Positions 46,607-56,254 of a stretch of DNA of 64,000 bases are shown piece by piece (the first letter of the stretch is position 1; the number at the start of each line of letters is the position of its first letter). The notes beneath the pieces are model-generated. The model did no database searches and was not told the DNA's origin. It worked only from the letters and a program-made list of their open reading frames with translations. Made by a program: the position numbers and the translations under genes. The DNA is from Halioglobus japonicus. GTDB taxonomy: Bacteria; Pseudomonadota; Gammaproteobacteria; Pseudomonadales; Halieaceae. The stretch lies in assembly GCF_001983995.1 (NCBI RefSeq), contig NZ_CP019450.1:2294001-2358000 (forward strand), in the 5' to 3' direction.

Positions 46607-46816
46607 TGCCTGTAATTCACTGATACTCAGGGATAATTCGGTATTTTTGGTGCATGGAGGCACGGTCCCCCCAGACGCTCAGCGTACTTCAGAAAAGTCG
46701 AGAAAATACTTTTTAGGATGGGGGATTTCCAGCACGATACGTTAGTATTACATCGTAGGGGTCCGGCCAGGGGAGGTCGGTGTTTATGTGCAGGAAAAAT
46801 AATAAGGCGTCGGAGT
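46607..46816. promoter_or_regulatory. Interval between asd and fimV
   Basis: 210 bases without a gene. No clear terminator, tRNA or repeat is seen. It presumably contains the fimV promoter, but I cannot single out -35/-10 elements. A GGAG close to the fimV start is the likely ribosome binding site. Confidence 0.4.
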
Positions 46817-49096
46817 ATGGCTCGTAGGATTGGTGCTGTCGTTTTCTCTCTTGGGTGTCTGCATGCGAGCTTTTCGTATGCGGTGGGTCTTGGTGACCTG
46901 ACGCTCGAGTCATTTCTCAATGAGCCGCTCAAGGCCCAGGTAGAAGTTCTCAACACGGACGGCCTCAATGAGGACCAGATCCGCATCCGGCTCGCAACGC
47001 GCGAAGACTTTGATCGCATGGGTGTTGAGCGGGCCTACTTCCTGACCGGTATCGAGTTCGACGTGCGGTTCAATGCGCGCGGCGAGGCTGTCATTTTGCT
47101 CAGCTCCGAGGACCCGGTGCTCGAACCCTATCTCGATTTCATTGTAGAAGCGCGCTGGCCTACTGGCCGTTTGCTGCGTGAATACACGGTTCTGGTTGAT
47201 CCGCCCTTGTTTGACGCCTCCAGCCAAGTGGTATCTGCCTCTGCGCGTGTTGAGGAAGAAGAGGGCATCCCCGCCCCGGATTCGCCCGAAAAAAAAACAC
47301 AAGACCCGGCCGCCACTAGCGGAACCCGGGTAGATGTAAAGAAAAAGTCCCAGCTCGCGCCGGGTGACATGCCCCAGCGCGATTTCAATGCCGAGGCCGC
47401 CGGTTCGCCGCTGAGTGGCTCGCGCTACATGATTTCCAGGGACGATACGCTCTGGGAAATCGCCTCCGCAGCCAAGCCCAGCGGTACGACCATCCATCAG
47501 ACTATGCTGGACATTCAGCGTCTGAACCCCAACGCCTTTATCGACGGTAATATCAACCGCATCAAGGCCGGATACATTATCTATCTGCCCACCGAAGACG
47601 ATATCAGCTCGCAGGATCTCTCCACGGCGCTGGCTGAGGTCAAGCAGCAGAATGAGGACTGGGAGGCTGGCCGCGCCAGCGCACCGATCAGCTCCGGACC
47701 CAGCCTGCGGATATCCGCTGACCCTGTAGAAGAGTCGTCGGCCACGGCTGACCAGAGCTATTCCCCTTCCTCTTCTGCGGCAACTGATGCGCAAGTGGCC
47801 GCCGATATGGATCGCGCTGAACTCGAAGGTGAAGTTGAAGACCTCGAACAGCAGGTCGATACACTGGAGCGTATCGTCAGCCTTAAAGACGACCAGATCG
47901 CTGCCTTGCAACAGGCACTGACCGAGGCCGGCGTTGATGCCGAGGATAGCGTCGATGCCCTGGCGTCAGACGATGGCCTTGCTATGGAAGACGGCATGGA
48001 CATGGCCGACGCCGATGACAGCGGCGTTGTCGATGCCGGGTTTGATGATACCGGCTCTGACGATGTCACGGCGGTTGATGCTGCCTCTGATGCCGATGAC
48101 GCGGTTTCAGTTGATGACACTGCAGCTGATGCGGTAGAGCCCGCGGTTGCGGCCGAGCCTGTGGCTGCAGCACCCAAGCCCGAAAAAACTATTCCAAAAT
48201 CCAAGCCTGCTCCCAAGCCCAAGAAAGAAGAGAGCGGCCTGCTGAGCTACCTGTTGTATGGTCTGGGCGCGCTGATTCTGGCCGGACTGGCATTCTTCTT
48301 CGTGCGTCGTCGCAAGGCGGATGAAGAGCCCACGGTTACTGTGTCTGCAGAGTCTGACAAGGCTTTTGCGGCTGTTGAGCTCAAGGAGCAGCCCGTCGAA
48401 GCCCCCGTTGTCGAGGAGCCTGTCGCTGAGCCGGCGCCGGTCGCCGACGAGGCCGCCGCGGAAGACGGCACTCGCGGCTATGGCGAACGTAAACACGACG
48501 GTTACGCCTCCGACGTGGATGCAGGTGACGCCCTCGCCGAAGCTGACATTTATATCGCTTACGGTCGCTACCCCCAGGCCATTGATCTGCTCAAGACCGC
48601 CATTACCAGTGAGCCTGCCAATGCGGCCTACCGCCTGAAGCTGGTCGAGCTTCTGCTGCAGACCGGCGATCGTCCCGCTGCCGAAGCCCAGATCGCGGAG
48701 CTGGAGAGCATGGGTGATGCGGGCAGTGCAGAGCAGGCGCGCGCCATGCTGTCTGGTACCAGTGACGACATGTCTGAGCCGCCTGCTGGCCTCGCCGAAG
48801 AAGTGGAGTCGGGCGAAGACGACTTTGCAGGCCTCGAAATCGAAGACAGTCTGGATATCGACGATCTCGATCTGACCTCCGACTTTGACGACGACGTGAT
48901 CGGCGATGACGAAGACGACGAAGACCTGGTAATCGCCGCTGAGGCAAATACCATGTCCACCAAGCTCGACCTCGCCCGTGCCTACATGGATATGGGCGAC
49001 GAGGACGGCGCTCGCCAGATTCTCGAAGAGGTGGTTGCCGAAGGCAGCGACGAACAGAAGACCGAAGCCAGCGGGCTGCTGGAGCGCCTTGGCTGA
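46817..49096 (+). CDS. fimV: FimV/HubP family polar protein
   Basis: A 759-residue inner-membrane protein of the FimV/HubP family, which organises the cell pole, type IV pili and chromosome segregation. ATG 46817 begins a signal-like N-terminus, and GLGDLTLESFLNEPLKAQVE is the family start. A LysM peptidoglycan-binding domain lies near residues 200-256 (SRYMISRDDTLWEIA). A coiled coil follows near residue 338, then a long acidic Asp/Ala-rich stretch of about 380-450. The transmembrane helix at about 474-495 (YLLYGLGALILAGLAFFFV) is followed by a cytoplasmic TPR-like part and the conserved FimV C-terminal domain (LARAYMDMGDEDGARQIL). Confidence 0.95.
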   Translation: MARRIGAVVFSLGCLHASFSYAVGLGDLTLESFLNEPLKAQVEVLNTDGLNEDQIRIRLATREDFDRMGVERAYFLTGIEFDVRFNARGEAVILLSSEDPVLEPYLDFIVEARWPTGRLLREYTVLVDPPLFDASSQVVSASARVEEEEGIPAPDSPEKKTQDPAATSGTRVDVKKKSQLAPGDMPQRDFNAEAAGSPLSGSRYMISRDDTLWEIASAAKPSGTTIHQTMLDIQRLNPNAFIDGNINRIKAGYIIYLPTEDDISSQDLSTALAEVKQQNEDWEAGRASAPISSGPSLRISADPVEESSATADQSYSPSSSAATDAQVAADMDRAELEGEVEDLEQQVDTLERIVSLKDDQIAALQQALTEAGVDAEDSVDALASDDGLAMEDGMDMADADDSGVVDAGFDDTGSDDVTAVDAASDADDAVSVDDTAADAVEPAVAAEPVAAAPKPEKTIPKSKPAPKPKKEESGLLSYLLYGLGALILAGLAFFFVRRRKADEEPTVTVSAESDKAFAAVELKEQPVEAPVVEEPVAEPAPVADEAAAEDGTRGYGERKHDGYASDVDAGDALAEADIYIAYGRYPQAIDLLKTAITSEPANAAYRLKLVELLLQTGDRPAAEAQIAELESMGDAGSAEQARAMLSGTSDDMSEPPAGLAEEVESGEDDFAGLEIEDSLDIDDLDLTSDFDDDVIGDDEDDEDLVIAAEANTMSTKLDLARAYMDMGDEDGARQILEEVVAEGSDEQKTEASGLLERLG

Positions 49097-49928
49097 TCCA
49101 TTCCCCGGCCTGTCGGCAGAGACCCTGCCGGCAGGCACTCGTATAGCCTGTCGGGTCGAATATAACGGCGCGAACTACAACGGCTGGCAAACACAACCCC
49201 ATCTTGATGTCACCACGGTTCAGCAGGAGCTGGAACGCGGCCTGACCAGTGTTGCGGGCGAGCCCGTGCGCGTGCACTGTGCCGGCCGCACGGATACGGG
49301 CGTGCACGGGCATTGTCAGATCGTCCATTTTGATGCTCCTGTACCGCGCCCGCCCAAGTCCTGGGTGTTGGGGGCCAATGCCTCGATGGCGCGGGATGTC
49401 CGGGTGCACTGGGCGTTGCCGGTAGAGAAGGAGTTTCACGCGCGTTTCTCGGCGACGGCACGACGCTATCGCTACGTGATTGCCAATGCTCTGGTCCGGC
49501 CCGCCATGCTCGGCGGGCAGGTCACCTGGCAGCGTCGGCCGTTGGATGAGGCCATTATGCACAGCGAGGCCCAGGCATTGCTCGGCGAGCGTGATTTCTC
49601 GACATTTCGGGCCGCAGCGTGTCAGTCCACCACGCCGATGCGGAATATGATGGACATCAGTGTGTCGCGCCGCGGGCAGCTGGTGGTCATCGACCTCCAG
49701 GCGAATGCATTTCTCCACCACATGGTGCGCAATATCGCCGGTTCACTGATGGCCGTGGGCAGCGGGAGGCAGTCAGCCGGTTGGATCGCCGAGCTGATGG
49801 AGGGGCGGGATCGCACCGTGGCAGCTGACACTGCGCCGCCCGATGGTCTGTATCTGGTAGATGTGACATATCCTGGACACTTCGGTCTGCCTCAAACGCC
49901 CTATGGTCCGTTAATCCTAGGCGCGTAG
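49089..49928 (+). CDS. truA: tRNA pseudouridine38-40 synthase
   Basis: About 279 residues. TTG 49089 is chosen because it has GGAG five bases upstream, lies eight bases inside the fimV stop and is the last initiator before the conserved start [19 protein letters not shown]. The catalytic Asp is in [18 protein letters not shown] near residue 64, and RRYRYVI and [13 protein letters not shown] are TruA motifs. The enzyme makes pseudouridine at positions 38-40 of the anticodon arm. The overlap with fimV suggests translational coupling, an order seen in pseudomonads. Confidence 0.94.
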   Translation: MADPFPGLSAETLPAGTRIACRVEYNGANYNGWQTQPHLDVTTVQQELERGLTSVAGEPVRVHCAGRTDTGVHGHCQIVHFDAPVPRPPKSWVLGANASMARDVRVHWALPVEKEFHARFSATARRYRYVIANALVRPAMLGGQVTWQRRPLDEAIMHSEAQALLGERDFSTFRAAACQSTTPMRNMMDISVSRRGQLVVIDLQANAFLHHMVRNIAGSLMAVGSGRQSAGWIAELMEGRDRTVAADTAPPDGLYLVDVTYPGHFGLPQTPYGPLILGA

Positions 49929-49940
49929 CGGGTTTCACGT

Positions 49941-49987
49941 ACAGACAGGGGGGTGGGGCATCTGCTATCATGTCCGTCTGTTTTTTT
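49941..49987 (+). terminator. Possible terminator between truA and trpF
   Basis: ACAGAC (49941-49946) can pair with GTCTGT (49976-49981), followed directly by six T residues (49982-49987). The stem is only 6 bp and the loop 29 bases, so the fold is weak, but the T tract is good. Confidence 0.4.
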
Positions 49988-50007
49988 GCCGGTGTTCAGG
50001 TCCTGTT

Positions 50008-50646
50008 TTGTCTCGCACGCGTATCAAAATCTGCGGTATCACTCGGCCGGAGGATGCGCGTGTTGCTGTTGCCAGCGGCGCCGACGCCCTCGGTCTGGTT
50101 TTCTATGCTGAGAGCCCCAGGGGAGTGTCCCTTGAGCAGGCGCAAGCGGTGGCGCGCGAGGTTCCGCCTTTCGTCACCCTGGTGGGCCTGTTTGTAAACC
50201 ACGACGCTGAATTTGTCGCTCGCTGCGCTGCCGAGTTGCCCCTGGGCTTGCTGCAGTTCCACGGTGACGAGTCACCGGCGTTCTGTCGCCAGTTTGAGCG
50301 GCCGTGGATAAAAGCTCTGCGTGTGCGCCCCGACTCAGATATTGCAGCCTATTGCGATGCCTGTGCCGGAGCGCTCGGGATATTACTCGACGCGTGGAAA
50401 GACGGCGTGCCCGGTGGTACCGGAGAGAGTTTTGACTGGGATCTGATAGGCAGTGGCCTGTCGTTGCCGGTGGTATTGGCAGGCGGTTTAAAGCCCGCCA
50501 ATGTGGGACAGGCGATCACCACCGTACGTCCTTTTGCGGTCGATGTCAGTGGTGGCGTGGAAGCGGCGCCCGGCGAGAAAGACCCGGTCAAAATTCGTGA
50601 ATTTATTGCGGCGGCCCAGGCTGCCGATCACATTGAGCAAACCTGA
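50008..50646 (+). CDS. trpF: Phosphoribosylanthranilate isomerase
   Basis: A 212-residue TIM-barrel enzyme in tryptophan synthesis, converting PRA to CdRP. The start is TTG 50008 with a weak AGGTCC site upstream, required by [19 protein letters not shown], in which the Cys of KICGIT is catalytic. [28 protein letters not shown] with the catalytic-region residues, and [11 protein letters not shown] with phosphate-binding Gly are all present. The stop abuts trpB directly. No trpE, D, C or G is in the window. Confidence 0.95.
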   Translation: MSRTRIKICGITRPEDARVAVASGADALGLVFYAESPRGVSLEQAQAVAREVPPFVTLVGLFVNHDAEFVARCAAELPLGLLQFHGDESPAFCRQFERPWIKALRVRPDSDIAAYCDACAGALGILLDAWKDGVPGGTGESFDWDLIGSGLSLPVVLAGGLKPANVGQAITTVRPFAVDVSGGVEAAPGEKDPVKIREFIAAAQAADHIEQT

Positions 50647-51867
50647 ATGAGTAGTGATGCTGTTATGAATGACTTTGCCTCAGTACCGGACGGCGATGGC
50701 CGCTTCGGCGTGTACGGCGGCAAGTTCGTTGCCGAAACCCTGATGTCGGCGCTGGACGAGCTCGAAGCCCTTTACGAAAAGCTGAAAGACGACGATGCGT
50801 TTATCGCTGAGCTGGATGCGGACCTCGCCCATTACGTGGGCCGTCCCTCACCGCTTTACGAAGCCAGCCGGCTGTCTGACAAGGTCGGCGGCGCGCGCAT
50901 CTGGCTGAAGCGAGAAGATCTCAACCATACTGGCGCCCACAAGGTGAACAATACGGTTGGTCAGGCACTGCTGGCCAAACACATGGGCAAAAAGCGTGTT
51001 ATCGCAGAAACCGGTGCAGGTCAGCACGGTGTTGCGACGGCTACGATTGCAGCGCGCCTCGGGCTGGAATGCCAGGTGTTTATGGGTGAGGAAGATGTTC
51101 GTCGCCAGGCCCTGAATGTCTATCGCATGAAGCTATTGGGTGCTGAAGTGATTCCCGTGACCTCTGGCTCGCGCACGCTCAAGGACGCCATGAACGAAGC
51201 CATGCGCGACTGGGTGACCTATGTTGACGAAACATTTTATATTATCGGCACCGTGGCCGGTCCCCATCCTTATCCCATGCTGGTGCGTGACTTCCAGTGC
51301 GTCATCGGCCGCGAGGCGCGCGCCCAGTCGCTGGAACAGATTGGCCGCTTGCCCGATGCGCTGGTGGCCTGTGTGGGTGGTGGCTCGAATGCAATAGGCC
51401 TGTTCCATCCGTTCCTAGATGATAAAGACGTTGCAATATACGGTGTGGAAGCCGGTGGCCACGGTGTGGCCAGCCAGCAACACGCCGCGCCCCTGACCGC
51501 CGGCACCCCTGGCGTGCTGCACGGCAACCGCACTTACCTGATGCAGGATGCCGACGGCCAAATCATGCACACGCACTCGGTATCAGCGGGTCTGGATTAC
51601 CCCGGCGTGGGCCCGGAGCACTCCTGGCTAAAGGATGTCGGTCGGGTTGAATACGTGGTGGCCGATGACGACGAGGCGCTGGAGGCGTTCCATGCGCTGA
51701 CGCGTGTGGAAGGTATTATGCCGGCACTGGAAAGCAGTCACGCCATTGCCTATGCCACCAAGCTGGCTCGCGAGCTGGGGCCGGATAAACATATTGTGGT
51801 TAACCTGTCCGGTCGTGGTGACAAGGATATTCATACCGTCGCCCAGATCGACGGAATTGAATTTTAA
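50647..51867 (+). CDS. trpB: Tryptophan synthase beta subunit
   Basis: A 406-residue PLP enzyme condensing indole with serine. [20 protein letters not shown] opens the family similarity. HTGAHKVNN holds the PLP lysine near residue 99, and [10 protein letters not shown] and [10 protein letters not shown] bind substrate and cofactor phosphate. It begins one base after trpF and its Shine-Dalgarno site overlaps trpF. A second in-frame ATG at 50671 is possible. It forms the alpha2beta2 complex with TrpA, the gene that follows. Confidence 0.97.
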   Translation: MSSDAVMNDFASVPDGDGRFGVYGGKFVAETLMSALDELEALYEKLKDDDAFIAELDADLAHYVGRPSPLYEASRLSDKVGGARIWLKREDLNHTGAHKVNNTVGQALLAKHMGKKRVIAETGAGQHGVATATIAARLGLECQVFMGEEDVRRQALNVYRMKLLGAEVIPVTSGSRTLKDAMNEAMRDWVTYVDETFYIIGTVAGPHPYPMLVRDFQCVIGREARAQSLEQIGRLPDALVACVGGGSNAIGLFHPFLDDKDVAIYGVEAGGHGVASQQHAAPLTAGTPGVLHGNRTYLMQDADGQIMHTHSVSAGLDYPGVGPEHSWLKDVGRVEYVVADDDEALEAFHALTRVEGIMPALESSHAIAYATKLARELGPDKHIVVNLSGRGDKDIHTVAQIDGIEF

Positions 51868-51879
51868 GGAGAAGTTGTA

Positions 51880-52701
51880 GTGAGTCGTATTGCCGGTTGC
51901 TTTGCGCAACTTGCCGAGCAGGGGCGCAAAGCCGTTGTTCCCTATATTGTTGTCGGCGACCCTGGTCTCGAGGTCACGGTTGATGTCATGCACCAGCTCG
52001 TTGACAGCGGCGCAGACATTATCGAACTCGGGGTGCCGTTTTCTGACCCCATGTCTGAAGGCCCGGTGATTCAGCTTGCTCACGAGCGCGCGCTGGCAAA
52101 CGGCGCGAACCTGCGCGATGCACTGGATACAGTGCGCGCGTTTCGCGAGACCAATCAGCACACACCGGTGCTGCTCATGGGCTATGCCAACCCGGTGGAA
52201 CACATGGGTTACGCGAAATTTGCCGACGCCGCGCAGGCGGCGGGACTGGATGCACTGCTCACGGTTGATATCCCGCCGGAGGAGGTCGAGCAGGTTAACG
52301 CTGAATTACAGCGTGTGGGCATGAACAATATCTTTCTGGTTGCCCCGACGACCCCGGATGATCGCCTGCAACGTATCGTCGACCAGGCCAGCGGCTTCGT
52401 TTATTACGTCTCCCTGAAAGGCGTCACTGGCGCCGGCCATCTCGATATCGATAACGTCGCTGATCATGTCAGCCGTATTCGGGCGCGGACTTCACTGCCT
52501 GTCGCGGTGGGCTTTGGTATCAAGGACGCAGAGAGTGCAGCGGCCGTTGCCAGCGTCTCCGACGGCGTGGTGGTGGGCAGTGCCTTGATCCGCGCCATGG
52601 CGCAGGCAATCGATGACGGCGCCGATCATGCGGCAGCTGGTAAGCGAGCAGCTGAACTACTGGCAGAAATTCGCCGTGGAGTGGACAGCGTCGCTTCCTA
52701 G
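51880..52701 (+). CDS. trpA: Tryptophan synthase alpha subunit
   Basis: A 273-residue TIM barrel cleaving indole-3-glycerol phosphate. GTG 51880 follows AAGGAG at eight bases. The catalytic Glu is in IIELGVPFSDPMSEGPVIQ; the residue at the position of the usual catalytic Asp60 (PFSDPLADGP in enterics) is Glu here, an unusual conservative change. GFVYYVSLKGVTGAG and PVAVGFGIKDAESA contain the phosphate-binding glycines. It follows trpB closely and precedes accD by about 50 bases. Confidence 0.95.
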   Translation: MSRIAGCFAQLAEQGRKAVVPYIVVGDPGLEVTVDVMHQLVDSGADIIELGVPFSDPMSEGPVIQLAHERALANGANLRDALDTVRAFRETNQHTPVLLMGYANPVEHMGYAKFADAAQAAGLDALLTVDIPPEEVEQVNAELQRVGMNNIFLVAPTTPDDRLQRIVDQASGFVYYVSLKGVTGAGHLDIDNVADHVSRIRARTSLPVAVGFGIKDAESAAAVASVSDGVVVGSALIRAMAQAIDDGADHAAAGKRAAELLAEIRRGVDSVAS

Positions 52702-52751
52702 AGAGTTGTGTGGCCGGTTATAATGTGGCTTGAACCGTATTGGGGAGGCGT

Positions 52752-53693
52752 ATGAGCTGGATTGACAAAATTCTGCCTTCAGGGGTAAGCAAGGGCGAGG
52801 GGCGCAAACGCTCCAGCGTGCCCGAGGGCCTCTGGAAAAAATGCGTCAAATGTGACGCGGTGTTGTATCGCCCGGACGTTGAGCGCAACAATGACGTCTG
52901 CCCCAAGTGCGACCACCATATGCGTATCGGCGCCCGCCGCCGTCTGGATATCTTTCTCGACCCGGAATGGAGCGAGGAGATTCTGACCGATATCGAACCG
53001 GTTGACCGCCTCAAATTCAAGGACAAGAAACGCTACCGCGACCGCCTGTCCGCCGCGCAAAAGAGCACTGGTGAAAAGGACGCCCTGATTGCCATGCAGG
53101 GCACACTGCGGGGCATGCCGGTGGTGGCGATTGCCTTTGAATTCAACTTCCATGGCGGCTCCATGGGATACGCGGTGGGTGAGAAATTTACCCGCGCTGC
53201 CCAGGTAGCGCTCGACGAGGGTATTCCGCTAGTGTGCTTCGCCGCCTCCGGTGGTGCCCGCATGCAGGAAGCGCTGATTTCGCTCATGCAAATGGCTAAA
53301 ACCAGTGCTGTCATCGAGCGTATGAAGCTCGCCGGCGTGCCCTACATCTCCGTGATGACAGACCCGATTTACGGCGGAGTCTCCGCCTCGCTAGCCCTGC
53401 TGGGTGACATTAACGTCGCTGAGCCGGAGGCCCGTGCAGGTTTTGCCGGCCCTAACATTATCGAACAGACAATTCGTCAGAAGCTGCCCAAGGGTTTTCA
53501 GCGCAGCGAGTTCCTGCTGGAGCACGGCGCTATCGACATGATTGTGCACCGCACCGACATGCGCAACACCCTGGCGCGGCTGTTGGCCAAACTGGGCAAT
53601 GTCGATCTCGATGAGCCGGAGCCCGTTGAAGCGTTTGTCGAATCAGAAACCCCGGAACCCCCCACAGAGGTCGCCGAACCGGCCGATGAATAA
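52752..53693 (+). CDS. accD: Acetyl-CoA carboxylase carboxyltransferase subunit beta
   Basis: A 313-residue subunit of acetyl-CoA carboxylase making malonyl-CoA, partner of AccA. ATG 52752 has GGGGAGG upstream. The N-terminal zinc finger reads WKKCVKCD and CPKCDHHM (four Cys). The crotonase-like fold follows with [39 protein letters not shown] and [19 protein letters not shown]. The C-terminal 30 residues are acidic. Its stop overlaps the folC start by eight bases. Confidence 0.97.
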   Translation: MSWIDKILPSGVSKGEGRKRSSVPEGLWKKCVKCDAVLYRPDVERNNDVCPKCDHHMRIGARRRLDIFLDPEWSEEILTDIEPVDRLKFKDKKRYRDRLSAAQKSTGEKDALIAMQGTLRGMPVVAIAFEFNFHGGSMGYAVGEKFTRAAQVALDEGIPLVCFAASGGARMQEALISLMQMAKTSAVIERMKLAGVPYISVMTDPIYGGVSASLALLGDINVAEPEARAGFAGPNIIEQTIRQKLPKGFQRSEFLLEHGAIDMIVHRTDMRNTLARLLAKLGNVDLDEPEPVEAFVESETPEPPTEVAEPADE

Positions 53694-54975
53694 GTCCGCG
53701 CTGGAGGACTGGCTCCAGCACCTGGAATCTCTTCACCCTACAGCAATGGAGCTGGGCCTGGAGCGTGTGCGCTCGGTGGCCCAGACCCTTGAGTTGCTGG
53801 CGCCCGGTTGCCGGGTGATTACGGTCGCCGGTACCAATGGCAAGGGCTCTACCGTGGCGGTGCTGGAATCGCTGCTCACAGTGACCGGACATCGGCCGGG
53901 CTGCTTTACCTCGCCACACTTTCTGCGCTTCAACGAGCGGATTCGTGTGGCGGGCGAGGAAGTGGACGACGCTGACATTGTCGCTGCGTTTTCAGCCATT
54001 GAGCAGGCTCGGGGTGAAACGTCCCTGACCTATTTTGAGTTCGCTACCCTGGCCGCCCTGTGGGTGTTTCGCGCTCGGGAGGTGGATGTGGTGGTACTGG
54101 AGGTCGGGCTGGGAGGGCGGCTTGATTCCAGTAATGTCATCGATGCATCAGTGGCCGTGATTACCAGTATCGATCTGGATCATCAGGAATGGCTGGGGGA
54201 CACCCGCGAAGACATCGGGCGGGAGAAGGCGGGTATCATGCGCGCCGGCAGGCCGGTCGTTATTGCTGACCCTGATCCCCCCGGCTCGCTGCGGCAGTGC
54301 GCAGCCGAGGTCGGTGCAGGTCCCGTATTGCAGGCAGGGCGCGACTTCAGCTGGGAGCGGCAGGACGGACGCTGGTCGGGGGCGATTACTGGCGCGGATG
54401 GCGAAGCTGTTGCCATCGCGGCCGCTGACGGCCCGTTGCTGGCCGCCAATATTTGTGGCGCCTTACAGGCAGCGACATGCCTGGGGGTTGCCTGGGCGCC
54501 CGATCAGCTCACCACAGTTCTTGAGAACGTGGTTGTCACCGGGCGGCGACAGCAGCTTGTGATGGCAGGGCGTCATTATCTGCTGGATGTGGCGCACAAT
54601 CCCGCAGCTATTCATAAGATGCTGGAAATAGTTGACGCAAGTGCTTGTAATGGAAAGGTTATTGCTCTATTTTCGGCAATGAAAGACAAGCCCGTAGCGG
54701 ACATGGTTGCGCTCTGTGACAAACGCTTTGACGCCTGGTTTGTCGCCGACCAACCCAATAATCCGCGCGCGGCGGCTGGCGAAGATATCGCCGCGGCTCT
54801 GCGCGAAGCGGGGCAGAGCATGATCAGTGTCAGCAAGAATCTCCGGCAGGCGTTTCGCCGGGCGCAGACGCTGATGGACGAAGGTGACCTGTTGGTGGTA
54901 TTCGGCTCATTTTTTACCGTGACTGCGGTGGTGCCACTGCTGGACAAGGATCGCGCTAAACGCGAAGCCATATAA
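53686..54975 (+). CDS. folC: Bifunctional dihydrofolate/folylpolyglutamate synthase
   Basis: A 429-residue Mur-ligase-fold enzyme adding glutamate to dihydropteroate and folates. ATG 53686 lies inside the accD stop; the open frame further upstream is not homologous. [15 protein letters not shown] is the P-loop, [13 protein letters not shown] the folate-binding region and [15 protein letters not shown] the family signature. It is two bases upstream of dedD. Translational coupling with accD links fatty-acid and folate genes, a common arrangement in gammaproteobacteria. Confidence 0.96.
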   Translation: MNKSALEDWLQHLESLHPTAMELGLERVRSVAQTLELLAPGCRVITVAGTNGKGSTVAVLESLLTVTGHRPGCFTSPHFLRFNERIRVAGEEVDDADIVAAFSAIEQARGETSLTYFEFATLAALWVFRAREVDVVVLEVGLGGRLDSSNVIDASVAVITSIDLDHQEWLGDTREDIGREKAGIMRAGRPVVIADPDPPGSLRQCAAEVGAGPVLQAGRDFSWERQDGRWSGAITGADGEAVAIAAADGPLLAANICGALQAATCLGVAWAPDQLTTVLENVVVTGRRQQLVMAGRHYLLDVAHNPAAIHKMLEIVDASACNGKVIALFSAMKDKPVADMVALCDKRFDAWFVADQPNNPRAAAGEDIAAALREAGQSMISVSKNLRQAFRRAQTLMDEGDLLVVFGSFFTVTAVVPLLDKDRAKREAI

Positions 54976-54977
54976 CA

Positions 54978-55658
54978 ATGAATGACGTACTCAAACAACG
55001 ACTGGTCGGCGCCCTGATTCTGGTGGCGCTGGGCATTGTGTTCTGGCCCATTATTTTTGTGGATTCCGGACAGCGCGAGCGCGCTGAGGATGTGCGCATT
55101 CCACCGCGCCCGCAGGTTCAGACCACGCCGCTGGAGCCGCCTGATATGGCCGGCTTGCGCCCATCACCGGCCACTGAACGCGCCGCTGCTCCCGAGCCTG
55201 ATACCGAGTGGCTGACGCTGGATCCTTCGGGAGTGCCTCCCGGTGTCAATGCTGGAGAGCCTATCGCCGACGATCAGTCCGCATCGGCGCCTGAGCCTGC
55301 ACCTGAGCCCGAACCTCAGCCGAAGCCCGATCCAGAACCAGTGGCCAAACCCGTCGCTGAAGCCCCGAAAACGCGCTCTGAGCCCCCGGTGAAGCCCGCG
55401 CTGGACGCTGATGGCCTGCCTATTTCCTGGATTTTGCGTGTTGCCAGCCTGAGTAATGCCACCCGCGCCGAGGAGTTGCGCGCAGAGCTGGTGAGCATGG
55501 GGCACAAGGCCTACGTGAAGAAAGTGCCCAGCAACGGCAAGACTTTTTATCGTGTCTACATCGGCCCGAAAGTGGAAAAGGTCAACCTGGAGCGTATCCA
55601 GAGCGAGATTAACGCCCGCTTTGGGGTGACTACCATGATTACGCGGTACTACCCTTGA
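54978..55658 (+). CDS. dedD: SPOR-domain cell-division protein DedD
   Basis: A 226-residue bitopic membrane protein. The short cytoplasmic tail and transmembrane helix are at residues 9-28 (GALILVALGIVFWPIIFVDS). A long Pro/Glu-rich periplasmic linker follows, about 40-140 (EPEPQPKPDPEPVAKPV), and the C-terminal SPOR domain of about 75 residues (SWILRVASLSNATRAEEL, KAYVKKVPSNGKTFYRVYIG) binds denuded peptidoglycan at the septum. It is in the standard folC-dedD-cvpA-purF order. Confidence 0.93.
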   Translation: MNDVLKQRLVGALILVALGIVFWPIIFVDSGQRERAEDVRIPPRPQVQTTPLEPPDMAGLRPSPATERAAAPEPDTEWLTLDPSGVPPGVNAGEPIADDQSASAPEPAPEPEPQPKPDPEPVAKPVAEAPKTRSEPPVKPALDADGLPISWILRVASLSNATRAEELRAELVSMGHKAYVKKVPSNGKTFYRVYIGPKVEKVNLERIQSEINARFGVTTMITRYYP

Positions 55659-55722
55659 GACAAATTTACGCCTCCTCAGCACCGCGTGGCTTTGTTAGAA
55701 TGCGCCGCGTAAGAGGGTGCTG

Positions 55723-56235
55723 ATGATAGATCTGGCGCAATTTAATCAGGTCGACTGGCTGATTATCGTGGTGCTGACCATTTCGACGCTGCTGAGCTTG
55801 TGGCGCGGTTTTGTGCGCGAGGCTTTGTCGTTACTTGCCTGGGTTGCCGCCTTTATCATCGCGCACGGTTTTGTCGACCAGCTCGCCGCACAGATGAGTG
55901 GCCTGGTGGCCCATGATACCGGGCGCTATATCGTCGCCTACGCCATCCTGTTCGTCGCTACACTGGTGTTGTTCAATCTGGTGATTTATCTGGCGAGCAA
56001 ACTGGTGGCAGTGGCGGGACTGTCGGTTCTTGACCGGGTTTTGGGTACCGTATTCGGATTTGCCCGGGGTGTGATCATCATCCTTGTGTTGGCCTATGTG
56101 GTGCAGCAATTGCTGCCGCCCGAGGACCAGCAGTGGGTTCAGCAGTCAGTGCTGATGCCCCATTTGAATATGCTTGCGGATTGGGTCCAGGCGGTGTTCG
56201 CTAACGTCGGCCCGGTTCCGCAAATGACAACCTGA
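55723..56235 (+). CDS. cvpA: CvpA family membrane protein
   Basis: About 170 residues with four hydrophobic helices. ATG 55723 is preferred with AGAGGG upstream; an in-frame GTG lies six bases earlier. FNQVDWLIIVVLTISTLLSL opens the family, LWRGFVREALSLLAWVAAF is its signature, and the amphipathic FGFARGVIIILVLAYVV is near residue 108. It is linked to colicin V production and to envelope or stress tolerance, but its mechanism is not settled. It is upstream of purF, as in E. coli. Confidence 0.93.
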   Translation: MIDLAQFNQVDWLIIVVLTISTLLSLWRGFVREALSLLAWVAAFIIAHGFVDQLAAQMSGLVAHDTGRYIVAYAILFVATLVLFNLVIYLASKLVAVAGLSVLDRVLGTVFGFARGVIIILVLAYVVQQLLPPEDQQWVQQSVLMPHLNMLADWVQAVFANVGPVPQMTT

Positions 56236-56254
56236 GAAGTGAGGTAAGCGCAGG

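Noticed and set aside
48603..49721. A 372-codon open frame on the minus strand across fimV and truA
   Set aside because: Overlaps two well supported genes and has no recognisable domain.
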